From: Oceanispirochaeta sp. M1
GTDB taxonomy: Bacteria; Spirochaetota; Spirochaetia; DSM-2461
Assembly (NCBI RefSeq): GCF_003346715.1
Contig: NZ_QQPQ01000012.1
Coordinates: 62,001-126,000, forward strand
Length of the DNA stretch: 64,000 bases
Reading direction: 5' to 3'
Of the stretch, positions 44,621 through 52,236 are shown piece by piece. Positions within the stretch are counted from its first letter, which is position 1. Each line of letters starts with the position of its first letter. Under the pieces are notes generated by a model. That model saw nothing but the letters and a program-made list of their open reading frames with translations, searched no databases and was not told where the DNA came from. The position numbers and the translations under genes were made by a program.

Positions 44621-45723
44621 TATTCAGCCTCCTTTTTCTTTGTCAGTTTCATCATTTTTATCAGTTTAGGCATGGCAATAAACAGAACAATTGTTCCCAT
44701 GATAATGCTTATGATCTCATAGGGGGCACCAATCTTCGATTGGATTTTTGATCCGCCATATTTCAATGATCCGTAAAAAAGTCCAGCCAGAATACATCCA
44801 ATAGGATTATTGGCTCCGATCAGGGCAACCGAGATACCCTCAAAACCATAACCTTCCATAGCAGCAAGTGCTGATGCTTCTCTTGTAAATCCCAATATTT
44901 GAACAGCACCGGCCAGGCCGGAAAGTCCACCGGCAATCGCCATGGCGCTTATGGTGTTGGACTTTATATTTATACCGCCGAATTCAGCAGCATCCCGATT
45001 AAAACCTACGGCTTTAAGACTGTAGCCTAATGTTGTCTTATTTAGAATAAGAAGAATCACAACAGCAGCGACAATAGCAATCAGAAATCCCGCATTTGCA
45101 GGTGTTCTTAAAATATCATTGAAAAATGGATGTGCTTTTTTGAATACCTGACCTTCAGGACTTCTTTTCCATGTATCAAAGAAAATAATTTTCGCTGAAT
45201 CCAGGACTTTATTGGTTGCCTCTGAGCCTGGTCTTTTAATTTTTTCATTAAGTACCAAGAAGTTATTCAGATACAGGGCTATCCAGTTTAGCATAATGGT
45301 TGAGATAACCTCATTAACACCGTATTTTGCCTTAAGATATCCTGCAATACTCCCCCATAAAGATCCCGCAGTAATACTGCAGATCAGAACAAACGGGACA
45401 TGAAGCAGAGCAGGCATATGAACATAGTATCCCACAAGCGCAGCAGTCAGAGAACCTACGATAAACTGTCCTTCGGCTCCTATGTTGAAGAGTCCCGTTT
45501 TGAAGGCGAATGCTACAGAAAGACCCGTTAAAATAAGTGGTGTAGCATAGATAATAGTCCATGAGAAATTTTTGGCAGATCCAAAGATTCCTTCAAACAT
45601 TACAATATAGGCTTTTATCGGGTTATATCCAATTAGTATAAGTATCACTGCACCTACTAATAATCCAAGAATTATGGATATCAAAGTTAGACCCAGGGCA
45701 GAATTGCTTGTACGTTTTTTCAT
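44620..45723 (-). CDS. Nucleoside ABC transporter permease (first)
   Basis: A 367-residue permease of the same superfamily as its neighbour, with a longer N-terminus. TPLILTGLSVAFAFKTGLFNIGAEGQ, SGLAGAVQILGF and GFNRDAAEFGGINIKSN (coupling helix) match NupP/YufP/PnrD. The charged C-terminus (MMKLTKKKEAE) is cytoplasmic. It overlaps the ATPase gene by 4 nt (ATGA), showing tight coupling within the operon. Confidence 0.9.
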   Translation of the reverse strand: MKKRTSNSALGLTLISIILGLLVGAVILILIGYNPIKAYIVMFEGIFGSAKNFSWTIIYATPLILTGLSVAFAFKTGLFNIGAEGQFIVGSLTAALVGYYVHMPALLHVPFVLICSITAGSLWGSIAGYLKAKYGVNEVISTIMLNWIALYLNNFLVLNEKIKRPGSEATNKVLDSAKIIFFDTWKRSPEGQVFKKAHPFFNDILRTPANAGFLIAIVAAVVILLILNKTTLGYSLKAVGFNRDAAEFGGINIKSNTISAMAIAGGLSGLAGAVQILGFTREASALAAMEGYGFEGISVALIGANNPIGCILAGLFYGSLKYGGSKIQSKIGAPYEIISIIMGTIVLFIAMPKLIKMMKLTKKKEAE

Positions 45724-47249
45724 TCGTGAGTACCTCCTGCCATCATAAGTCCAATATCATTTTCATTTGCACCTTCAGACTCTATTTCTCCTACAATCAC
45801 ACCTTCATAAATGACACCTAGTCTGTCTGAAACATTTATTACCTCATCCAGTTCAAGGGATATGAGAAGGACTGCTTTGCCTTTGTCTCGCTGAGCAACC
45901 AGAGCCTTATGAACATATTCAATAGCTCCCACATCAAGACCTCTGGTAGGCTGTACAGCAATCAGAAGATCAGGATCGTTGGAGATTTCACGAGCAATTA
46001 TAACTTTCTGCTGATTACCACCTGAAAGGGAACCGGAAATATAATTTTCGTCATCCGGACGAATATCATAATCTTTCACAAGCTTTTTTGCATAATCTTT
46101 TATTGCCGGGAAATTAAGCCACCCATTTTTAGAAAATGGTGCCTTTTTATAGTTTTCAATAATAATATTTTCAGCTATTGAATACTCAAGTACCAGGCCT
46201 CTTTTCTGTCTGTCCTGAGGGATTGTAGACACTTTATGATCCAGAATACCTCGTGGACTGAGTCCCAATATATTAGCTCCGTTGACTAATATTTCTCCGG
46301 ATTCAGCTTTACAGATTCCTGTAAGTGCATCAATTAATTCATTCTGACCATTACCGTCAACTCCTGCAATTCCGAGGATTTCACCTCGACGAACTTTCAG
46401 GTTCAGACCGCGAACAGCTGGTATCTTTCTGTTATCTTTAACATGCAGGTCTTTTATTTCAAGAACTATTTCACTGGGAGTTGCTTCTACCTTATCTACT
46501 TTAAAGGATACTTCCCGTCCCACCATCATTGATGCAAGGTCTGATTCAGTAACATCAGAAACCTTAACAGTATCAATCTTTTTTCCACGACGGATTATGG
46601 TACAGAAATCAGAAACATCTTTGATTTCTTTTAGTTTGTGGGTAATGATAATAATGGTTTTACCCTGTTCTGTGAGGCTGTTAATGATATTGATAAGGTC
46701 GAGGATTTCCTGAGGAGTCAGAACCGCAGTGGGTTCATCCAGGATAAGAATATCCGCTCCTCTATAGAGAGCTTTCAATATTTCAACTCTCTGCTGCATA
46801 CCTACAGTGATATCCTGAATACAGGATGTGGGATTGATGGCAAGCCCATAACGTTCGGATAACTCCATAACGTCTCTGGTAGCCTTTGCCATATCCAGAA
46901 CACCGTATTTGTGTGTTTCCATACCCAGAATTATATTTTCAACAACTGTGAAAGGTTTAATAAGCATAAAATGCTGGTGAACCATGCCTATTCCATGCTG
47001 AATAGCCACATTAGGCGTATCCATGACTACTTTTTCACCATTGATGAAAATATCCCCGGAAGTGGGGTGATAAAGACCGTACAGAGAGTTTACCAGAGTC
47101 GTTTTCCCCGCACCGTTTTCACCCAGGAGGGCATGAACCTCTCCTTTATGTACAGTCAGGTCAATATTGTCATTGGCTACAAGGGAACCGAATTTCTGAG
47201 TAATCCCTTTCATCTCTACAGCGATCTGGTCGAAATCATAATTATTCAA
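45720..47249 (-). CDS. Nucleoside ABC transporter ATPase, twin-domain
   Basis: A 509-residue RbsA/NupO-type protein with two ABC domains. The first has GENGAGKTT (Walker A), signature ITVGMQQRVEIL, and DILILDEPTAVLTP; the second has GVDGNGQNE in place of a normal Walker A, signature LSGGNQQKVIIAREI and Walker B-like LIAVQPTRGLDVGA. As in sugar and nucleoside importers of this class, the second site is degenerate. It powers the two permeases downstream. GGAGGG precedes the ATG. Confidence 0.92.
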   Translation of the reverse strand: MNNYDFDQIAVEMKGITQKFGSLVANDNIDLTVHKGEVHALLGENGAGKTTLVNSLYGLYHPTSGDIFINGEKVVMDTPNVAIQHGIGMVHQHFMLIKPFTVVENIILGMETHKYGVLDMAKATRDVMELSERYGLAINPTSCIQDITVGMQQRVEILKALYRGADILILDEPTAVLTPQEILDLINIINSLTEQGKTIIIITHKLKEIKDVSDFCTIIRRGKKIDTVKVSDVTESDLASMMVGREVSFKVDKVEATPSEIVLEIKDLHVKDNRKIPAVRGLNLKVRRGEILGIAGVDGNGQNELIDALTGICKAESGEILVNGANILGLSPRGILDHKVSTIPQDRQKRGLVLEYSIAENIIIENYKKAPFSKNGWLNFPAIKDYAKKLVKDYDIRPDDENYISGSLSGGNQQKVIIAREISNDPDLLIAVQPTRGLDVGAIEYVHKALVAQRDKGKAVLLISLELDEVINVSDRLGVIYEGVIVGEIESEGANENDIGLMMAGGTHE

Positions 47250-47269
47250 AGACTTCCCTCCAGAAAATA

Positions 47270-47297
47270 ATTGACCCCACCGGGAGGCAGGGTCAAT
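47270..47297 (-). terminator. Attenuating hairpin between pnrA-like gene and ATPase
   Basis: Stem TTGACCC / GGGTCAA with loop TGCCTCCCGGTG on the minus strand, followed by TTATTTTC. It should end part of the transcripts after the abundant binding protein. Confidence 0.6.
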
Positions 47298-47324
47298 TTT
47301 TTAATTACTTAAATTGTAATCTGA

Positions 47325-48374
47325 TTATTTTAATTCTACAACTTTATAAGCTGCAAGACTGTCTGCTGTATTAGGAACAACAAAGTCAGCTGCAATAATC
47401 ATTTTTTCAAGTGAAGCAACTTCTGCCAGAATATCGGCAGGAACATGCTTGGAGCTGGTAGGTGCAATTCCTACTCCGTCTTCAGCAAGACCGTAAGATA
47501 CAGTGGAACCTCCGGGGAAGTTCCCATCATTAAGATCTTTTGAAAGGTTGTAGATACCGTTGTCTACTCTCTTCATAGCAGATGTAAGTACGTTGTCGGG
47601 AGCCAGGTCGTTCTGGTCTCGGTCAACACCGATTGCCCACTTTCCCTGCTCTTTAGCAGCTTCGATCAGACCATTTCCAACACCACCTGCGGCATGAAAA
47701 ATAACGTCTGCACCCTGCTGGTACATGGAGTTGGCAATTGATTTACCCTTGGCTGCATCTGTAAAAGACTCAGCATACTGGGTTAATACTTCAATATCAG
47801 CACCGGCCTGTTTTACGCCGGCTTTAAAACCGTACTCAAACTCTTCAATCAGGAAGAATTTAATTCCACCGATAAATCCGACTTTTCCAGTCTCAGACAT
47901 TCTACCTGCGATGTAACCAACGAGGTATGAAGCCTGCTCAGCTTCGAATACAACACCTACAAGGTTTGAGGGAGTATCTTCGAAAGCGCTGTCAATAATG
48001 GCATACTTCTGATCAGGATTGTTCTGAGCAGCTTCGAGGATAGCATCTGCCATCATGAAACCGATTCCCCAGATTAGGTCAATGTCTTCATCAAGAGCAC
48101 TTTCCATATTAGGCATATAGTCGGCATTCTGTTTGGATTCTTTGTAAGATACATCGATTCCAAGGTCTTTTTTAGCTCTCTGCAGACCTTCCCATGCTGA
48201 CTGGTTGAAGGATTGGTCATTAACACCACCCACGTCAGTTACCATGGTAACTGACGTTTTAACAACTTCCACAGCTTTTTCTTCTGCGGGGGCAGCTACT
48301 TCTGCTTTCTGCTTGTTGCAACCAACAAGTGTCAGAGCAAAAACTACTGCTAAAAGAATAGACAGTTTTTTCAT
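47325..48374 (-). CDS. BMP/PnrA-family nucleoside-binding lipoprotein
   Basis: A 349-residue lipoprotein, clearly related to TmpC/PnrA of Treponema pallidum. The lipobox ALTLVGC places the lipidated Cys at residue 19. The ligand-binding hallmarks VTDVGGVNDQSFNQSAW, YAIIDSAFED, FIGGIKFFLIEEFEYGF, FHAAGGVGNG and GVDRDQ are present; PnrA binds purine nucleosides with the conserved Asp and Phe residues found in these segments. It delivers ligands to the twin permeases encoded downstream. AAGGAG precedes the ATG. Confidence 0.93.
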   Translation of the reverse strand: MKKLSILLAVVFALTLVGCNKQKAEVAAPAEEKAVEVVKTSVTMVTDVGGVNDQSFNQSAWEGLQRAKKDLGIDVSYKESKQNADYMPNMESALDEDIDLIWGIGFMMADAILEAAQNNPDQKYAIIDSAFEDTPSNLVGVVFEAEQASYLVGYIAGRMSETGKVGFIGGIKFFLIEEFEYGFKAGVKQAGADIEVLTQYAESFTDAAKGKSIANSMYQQGADVIFHAAGGVGNGLIEAAKEQGKWAIGVDRDQNDLAPDNVLTSAMKRVDNGIYNLSKDLNDGNFPGGSTVSYGLAEDGVGIAPTSSKHVPADILAEVASLEKMIIAADFVVPNTADSLAAYKVVELK

Positions 48375-48413
48375 ACTTTCTCCTTAAAGATGATTCATAG
48401 AATTCTAAATTCT

Positions 48414-48442
48414 AGGTTAAGTTTCAAACGTCTAAGTGTCAA
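48414..48442 (-). promoter_or_regulatory. Promoter of nucleoside transporter operon
   Basis: On the minus strand -35 TTGACA (perfect), 17-bp spacer and a weak -10 TAACCT, about 40 bp before the lipoprotein ATG. Confidence 0.5.
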
Positions 48443-48574
48443 GTTGAATTAGATAAAGTAAGACCTTTTATTCTGTTTCGATACCCATTCATGACCGTAT
48501 TGTAGTTCTTTGACTTTACACGGCGTAACGCATTTTATATATTGATGCAAAACTGAAACCCGGAAACCATTTAA

Positions 48575-49003
48575 ATGAACATAAATAATGTATATAATAA
48601 AACTGCAGGGATTCTGCTTATAGCAGCTCTGTTCTCTATAGTTTTTTCCTGCAAAAGCAACGATGTACCAGATGACAATACAGCAGTGGAAGATGAATTC
48701 TACTTAAGCCGTCCTAAATTTATCGTAGACAGTCCAATCTCACGTCTTCCTTATACTTTGAAATGGGAAGAAAACCGAATGGTCAGATCCTATGAAATCC
48801 AGGTGGCTTTTGACCAGAAATTTACCGATTCGAGACAGCACTGGACCACAAAAGAACCCTTTCTCCTCCTGAAGGAGATTAAGTCAGATATAGTATATGT
48901 ACGTATCCGTTCCCATTTCGCAGATGAAAGCAGCCGCTGGAGCGAGATTCTTGAATTGAATCTTAGCGGAGAGGAACTGAAGATAAACAGAGTCCGTAAC
49001 TGA
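48575..49003 (+). CDS. Small lipoprotein, fibronectin-III-like
   Basis: A 142-residue lipoprotein. The hydrophobic signal ends in IVFSCKS with the Cys near residue 26. The mature domain looks like one fibronectin type III module: PKFIVDSPIS, LPYTLKWEENR, SYEIQVAFDQKF, VYVRIRSHFADESSRWSEILEL. No enzyme residues are visible. A TTGACT and TTATAT pair with a long 19-bp spacer lies upstream and may be its promoter. The gene ends inside a terminator hairpin that directly precedes tex. Confidence 0.6.
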   Translation: MNINNVYNKTAGILLIAALFSIVFSCKSNDVPDDNTAVEDEFYLSRPKFIVDSPISRLPYTLKWEENRMVRSYEIQVAFDQKFTDSRQHWTTKEPFLLLKEIKSDIVYVRIRSHFADESSRWSEILELNLSGEELKINRVRN

Positions 49004-49021
49004 TATACCTGGACTCTGTTT
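48985..49021 (+). terminator. Terminator overlapping lipoprotein stop
   Basis: An 11-bp perfect stem (AAACAGAGTCC / GGACTCTGTTT) with a 15-nt loop carrying the TGA stop; followed by TATATTGATATTTTT. Confidence 0.7.
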
Positions 49022-49024
49022 ATA

Positions 49025-49052
49025 TTGATATTTTTCAATAACCATCTATACT
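49025..49052 (+). promoter_or_regulatory. Promoter predicting leaderless tex mRNA
   Basis: -35 TTGATA (5/6), a 16-bp spacer and -10 TATACT (5/6) ending 6 nt before the ATG. The intervening GTCTTC has no ribosome-binding sequence. The -35 lies in the T-rich tail of the preceding terminator. Confidence 0.6.
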
Positions 49053-49058
49053 GTCTTC

Positions 49059-51191
49059 ATGACTAATATTAAAGAAACAGCAGGTCTACTCTCTCTACGT
49101 GAGCAGACTGTGTCCAGCGTACTTGAAATGTTTGCAGACGGGGCTACAGTGCCCTTTATGGCACGCTATAGAAAAGAGAAAACCGGAAATCTTGATGAGG
49201 TCGTTATCTCTTCAATTATTAAAACATATGATCAGCTTCAGGAGCTGGACAAACGTCGTAAAAGTATTCTTAAAATAATAGAATCCCAGGGTAAGTTGAC
49301 CGATTCCCTGCGAAACGCCATCGAAGGCTGTAAAGATTCTGTGATTCTTGAGGATCTATATCTTCCATATAAACAGAAAAGAAAAACCAGGGGTATGGCT
49401 GCTGCCGAAAAAGGGCTGAAACCTCTGGCAGATCTTATTCTGAAAAATGCCGACCCATCCAGCGTTAATAAATCCGATTATTATGGTTCTCAGGGACAGG
49501 CGGACAGCTGGGATGATGCTCTTCAGGGGGCTTCGGATATTCTGGCAGATACTATTAATGAAGACAGCAGAGTCCGGCAGACCCTCAGACAACTTTATAA
49601 GGAACGCTCCTATCTCCATAGTAAGCCCGTAAAGGGAAAGGAGGAGGAGGGTCAGAAATACAGGGATTATTTTGACAGAGAGGAATTATCTGCCAGAACA
49701 CCTTCTCATAGAATCCTGGCCATGTTCCGCGGTTCAGATGAGGGATTTCTCCGTCTGAAGATCAGACCGGACAGTGATAAGGCTCTCAGTACTCTCCAAA
49801 GATCGGCTCCTGTTAAAAGCAGCCGATGGAACAGTCTGGTAGAGGATATGGAAAAAGACTGTTATAAACGGCTACTGGCACCTTCTCTGGAGACAGAGCA
49901 GAAAAAAGGTCTGAAAGAAATTGCTGACGAAGAAGCTATCCGTGTCTTTTCTGAGAATCTACGGGTTCTACTGATGGAGGCTCCTTTAGGACAGAAAGCA
50001 ACACTGGCACTGGATCCCGGACTACGGACAGGATGTAAAATTGTCTGCCTCAGTCCACAGGGAAAGCTACTGGCAAATGATGTGATCTATCCTCTGCCTC
50101 CTCATAGTAAAACTGATGATGCAGAGAGAAAAATAAAATCTTATATTCACAAATATAAAATAGAATCCATTGCAGTGGGAAACGGAACCGGTGGTCGTGA
50201 GACACAACAGTTCTGTCTCTCCCTGGACTGTCTGAAGGATATTCCTGTTGTTATGGTGAACGAGAGCGGTGCTTCTATATATTCCGCTTCTGAAACAGCC
50301 AGGAAGGAATTTCCTGATTATGATTTGACTGTCAGGGGGGCTGTTTCCATCGGACGAAGACTTATGGATCCGCTGGCCGAACTGGTTAAACTTGATCCTT
50401 CCTCCATAGGAGTTGGACAGTATCAGCATGATGTCAATCAGAAAGCCCTTAAACAGGCGCTGGATGAGGTGGTTATGTTTTGTGTAAACTCAGTGGGTGT
50501 AGAGCTCAACACCGCCAGTGAACAGCTTTTATCCTATGTTTCAGGCCTCAATGCCAAAACAGCAGCTTCAATTGTGGCTCACCGAGATGCCCAAGGGCCT
50601 TTCAGTTCCCGAAAGGAATTGAAGAAGGTAAAAGGTGTAGGGGATAAGTGTTTTGAACAGGCCTCGGGATTCCTAAGAATCAGGGATGGTAAAAATTTAC
50701 TGGATAATACAGGAATTCACCCCGAGCAGTATTCATTTATCGATGAGTTATGTAAGAAACTCAGCACCACAGTGGAAAATCTGATTAAAAATCCTGAATC
50801 ACTGACCGGTTTATCCTTAAAAGAGTTTGTACAGGAAAACAGGGGAATGGAGACGATCCAGGATATAATTGATGAGCTTAAACAGCCTGGAAGAGACCCG
50901 AGGGAAGAGTTTACTCTTTTCGAGTTTAATAAAGATATTAACACCATGGAAGACCTGCAGGAGGAGATGATTCTTCCCGGTTTAATTACAAATGTTACCG
51001 CTTTCGGTGCCTTTGTTGATATCGGTGTTCATCAGGACGGCCTGGTACATATCAGTCAGCTGTCAGATCATTTTGTATCTTCCCCTTCTGATGTTGTTAA
51101 AGTTGCTCAGAAGGTACAGGTAAAAATCCTTGAAGTAGATCTAAGCAGAAAAAGAATTTCCTGTTCTATGAAAGGAATTGATCAGGGCTGA
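49059..51191 (+). CDS. tex: Tex-family RNA-binding protein
   Basis: A 710-residue Tex/Spt6-core protein. Order: N-terminal helical Tex domain (FMARYRKEKTGNLDE near 33-47), a YqgF/RuvX-like domain (LALDPGLRTGCKIVCL near 315-330), helix-hairpin-helix pair (LNAKTAASIVAHRDAQGPF and LKKVKGVGDKCFEQASGFL) and a C-terminal S1 domain (GLITNVTAFGAFVDIGVHQDG). Bacterial Tex binds nucleic acid and affects transcription and stress tolerance. The ATG is 6 nt past a -10 element with no Shine-Dalgarno, so the mRNA may be leaderless. Confidence 0.94.
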   Translation: MTNIKETAGLLSLREQTVSSVLEMFADGATVPFMARYRKEKTGNLDEVVISSIIKTYDQLQELDKRRKSILKIIESQGKLTDSLRNAIEGCKDSVILEDLYLPYKQKRKTRGMAAAEKGLKPLADLILKNADPSSVNKSDYYGSQGQADSWDDALQGASDILADTINEDSRVRQTLRQLYKERSYLHSKPVKGKEEEGQKYRDYFDREELSARTPSHRILAMFRGSDEGFLRLKIRPDSDKALSTLQRSAPVKSSRWNSLVEDMEKDCYKRLLAPSLETEQKKGLKEIADEEAIRVFSENLRVLLMEAPLGQKATLALDPGLRTGCKIVCLSPQGKLLANDVIYPLPPHSKTDDAERKIKSYIHKYKIESIAVGNGTGGRETQQFCLSLDCLKDIPVVMVNESGASIYSASETARKEFPDYDLTVRGAVSIGRRLMDPLAELVKLDPSSIGVGQYQHDVNQKALKQALDEVVMFCVNSVGVELNTASEQLLSYVSGLNAKTAASIVAHRDAQGPFSSRKELKKVKGVGDKCFEQASGFLRIRDGKNLLDNTGIHPEQYSFIDELCKKLSTTVENLIKNPESLTGLSLKEFVQENRGMETIQDIIDELKQPGRDPREEFTLFEFNKDINTMEDLQEEMILPGLITNVTAFGAFVDIGVHQDGLVHISQLSDHFVSSPSDVVKVAQKVQVKILEVDLSRKRISCSMKGIDQG

Positions 51192-51315
51192 TCAGTCAGC
51201 CGCGCTGAAAAAAAATAATTTGCCTGGAGCCGAGTAATTTTAGTAAATTAGAATACTACAACCTCAGCTCAAAAAAATATAAAATAAAAAACCCGCAAGG
51301 GTGTTAGGAGTTTTG

Positions 51316-52089
51316 ATGATACTGTTTATGTTTAAGAAAGCATTCTGGGATGCCTGGGATAATATGGGCCGCATGCTGCTTATCAATTTTGTTATGATTC
51401 TTCTTGTGGCAATCCCGGTATTTCTTCCGAAGGCTCTTGTTGATATACCTGCTTTAAGTCTTGCCATGCTTATACTGAGTATTCTTCTGATTTTTGTCTA
51501 TGTGGGTGCCGTTTCAGCTTATGTACGAGATATTGTTCAATATAAATCTCCCGATCTGAAAGATATTCTGACACATCTGAAGGATAACTGGAAAAAAAGC
51601 CTGATCCTCGGAGCAGCATCAATATTCTTCTATTTCATCTGTTTTACAGGATTTCAGTTTTATTCCGCATTGGGTAGTACCATGGGTCTTATCGGTCTGG
51701 CCTTTCTATTCTGGATCTTTGTAATTGTATCAATCACACTGGTGTTTTTCTTTCCCGTAATGAATAACCTTGATAAGGATCTGAGGAAAATTGTTAAAAA
51801 GAGTTTTATCCTCTTTTTTGATAATACCGGTGTAGCTGTGGCTCTTGCTATCGGTATGCTTTTCAATGCCGGTGTTTCTTTGGCTCTTGCCTTCATTCTG
51901 CCTGGTATCGGTGGAATCCTGATTCTGCAGGAGAGTGCAATGAAACTCATTCTCATGAAGTATGATTATCTTGAAGAGACTCCTGATGCTGATAGGAAAA
52001 AGATCCCCTGGGGCGCTCTCCTTAGAGAGGAAAGAGAGAAAGTCGGTGTAAGAACATTGAAAGGTACAATTTTCCCCTGGAAAGATTGA
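51316..52089 (+). CDS. Polytopic membrane protein of unknown function
   Basis: A 257-residue protein with five or six hydrophobic segments and a charged cytosolic tail. It begins with an amphipathic segment (FKKAFWDAWDNMGRMLLINF) and then alternates helices; a central loop reads YKSPDLKDILTHLKDNWKK. The layout resembles the DUF975/YesL-like 'membrane remodelling' group, but I cannot name a family. I start it at the ATG seven nt after TTAGGAG; the frame is open 15 nt further upstream to a GTG. A terminator follows. Confidence 0.6.
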   Translation: MILFMFKKAFWDAWDNMGRMLLINFVMILLVAIPVFLPKALVDIPALSLAMLILSILLIFVYVGAVSAYVRDIVQYKSPDLKDILTHLKDNWKKSLILGAASIFFYFICFTGFQFYSALGSTMGLIGLAFLFWIFVIVSITLVFFFPVMNNLDKDLRKIVKKSFILFFDNTGVAVALAIGMLFNAGVSLALAFILPGIGGILILQESAMKLILMKYDYLEETPDADRKKIPWGALLREEREKVGVRTLKGTIFPWKD

Positions 52090-52127
52090 TATTAAAGATT
52101 AGTTTTAAATACTGATTATAAAAAGAA

Positions 52128-52167
52128 AGGCTGCAGAAGTTCAAATGAACCTGCAGCCTATTTTTTT
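52128..52167 (+). terminator. Terminator after membrane protein
   Basis: Stem AGGCTGCAG / CTGCAGCCT with a 14-nt loop that itself contains GTTCA/TGAAC pairing, followed by ATTTTTTT. Confidence 0.88.
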
Positions 52168-52198
52168 GTCCTGCCGGATAACCCGACAGGCATTTTGT

Positions 52199-52221
52199 TC
52201 TGCTGCCTTTTTCATCAGGCA
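52199..52221 (-). terminator. Weak hairpin after greA-TPR gene
   Basis: Stem GCTGCCT / AGGCAGC on the minus strand, 15-20 bp past the stop. The following sequence (AGAACAAAAT) has no real T-run. Confidence 0.35.
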
Positions 52222-52236
52222 GCATTTACATATTTA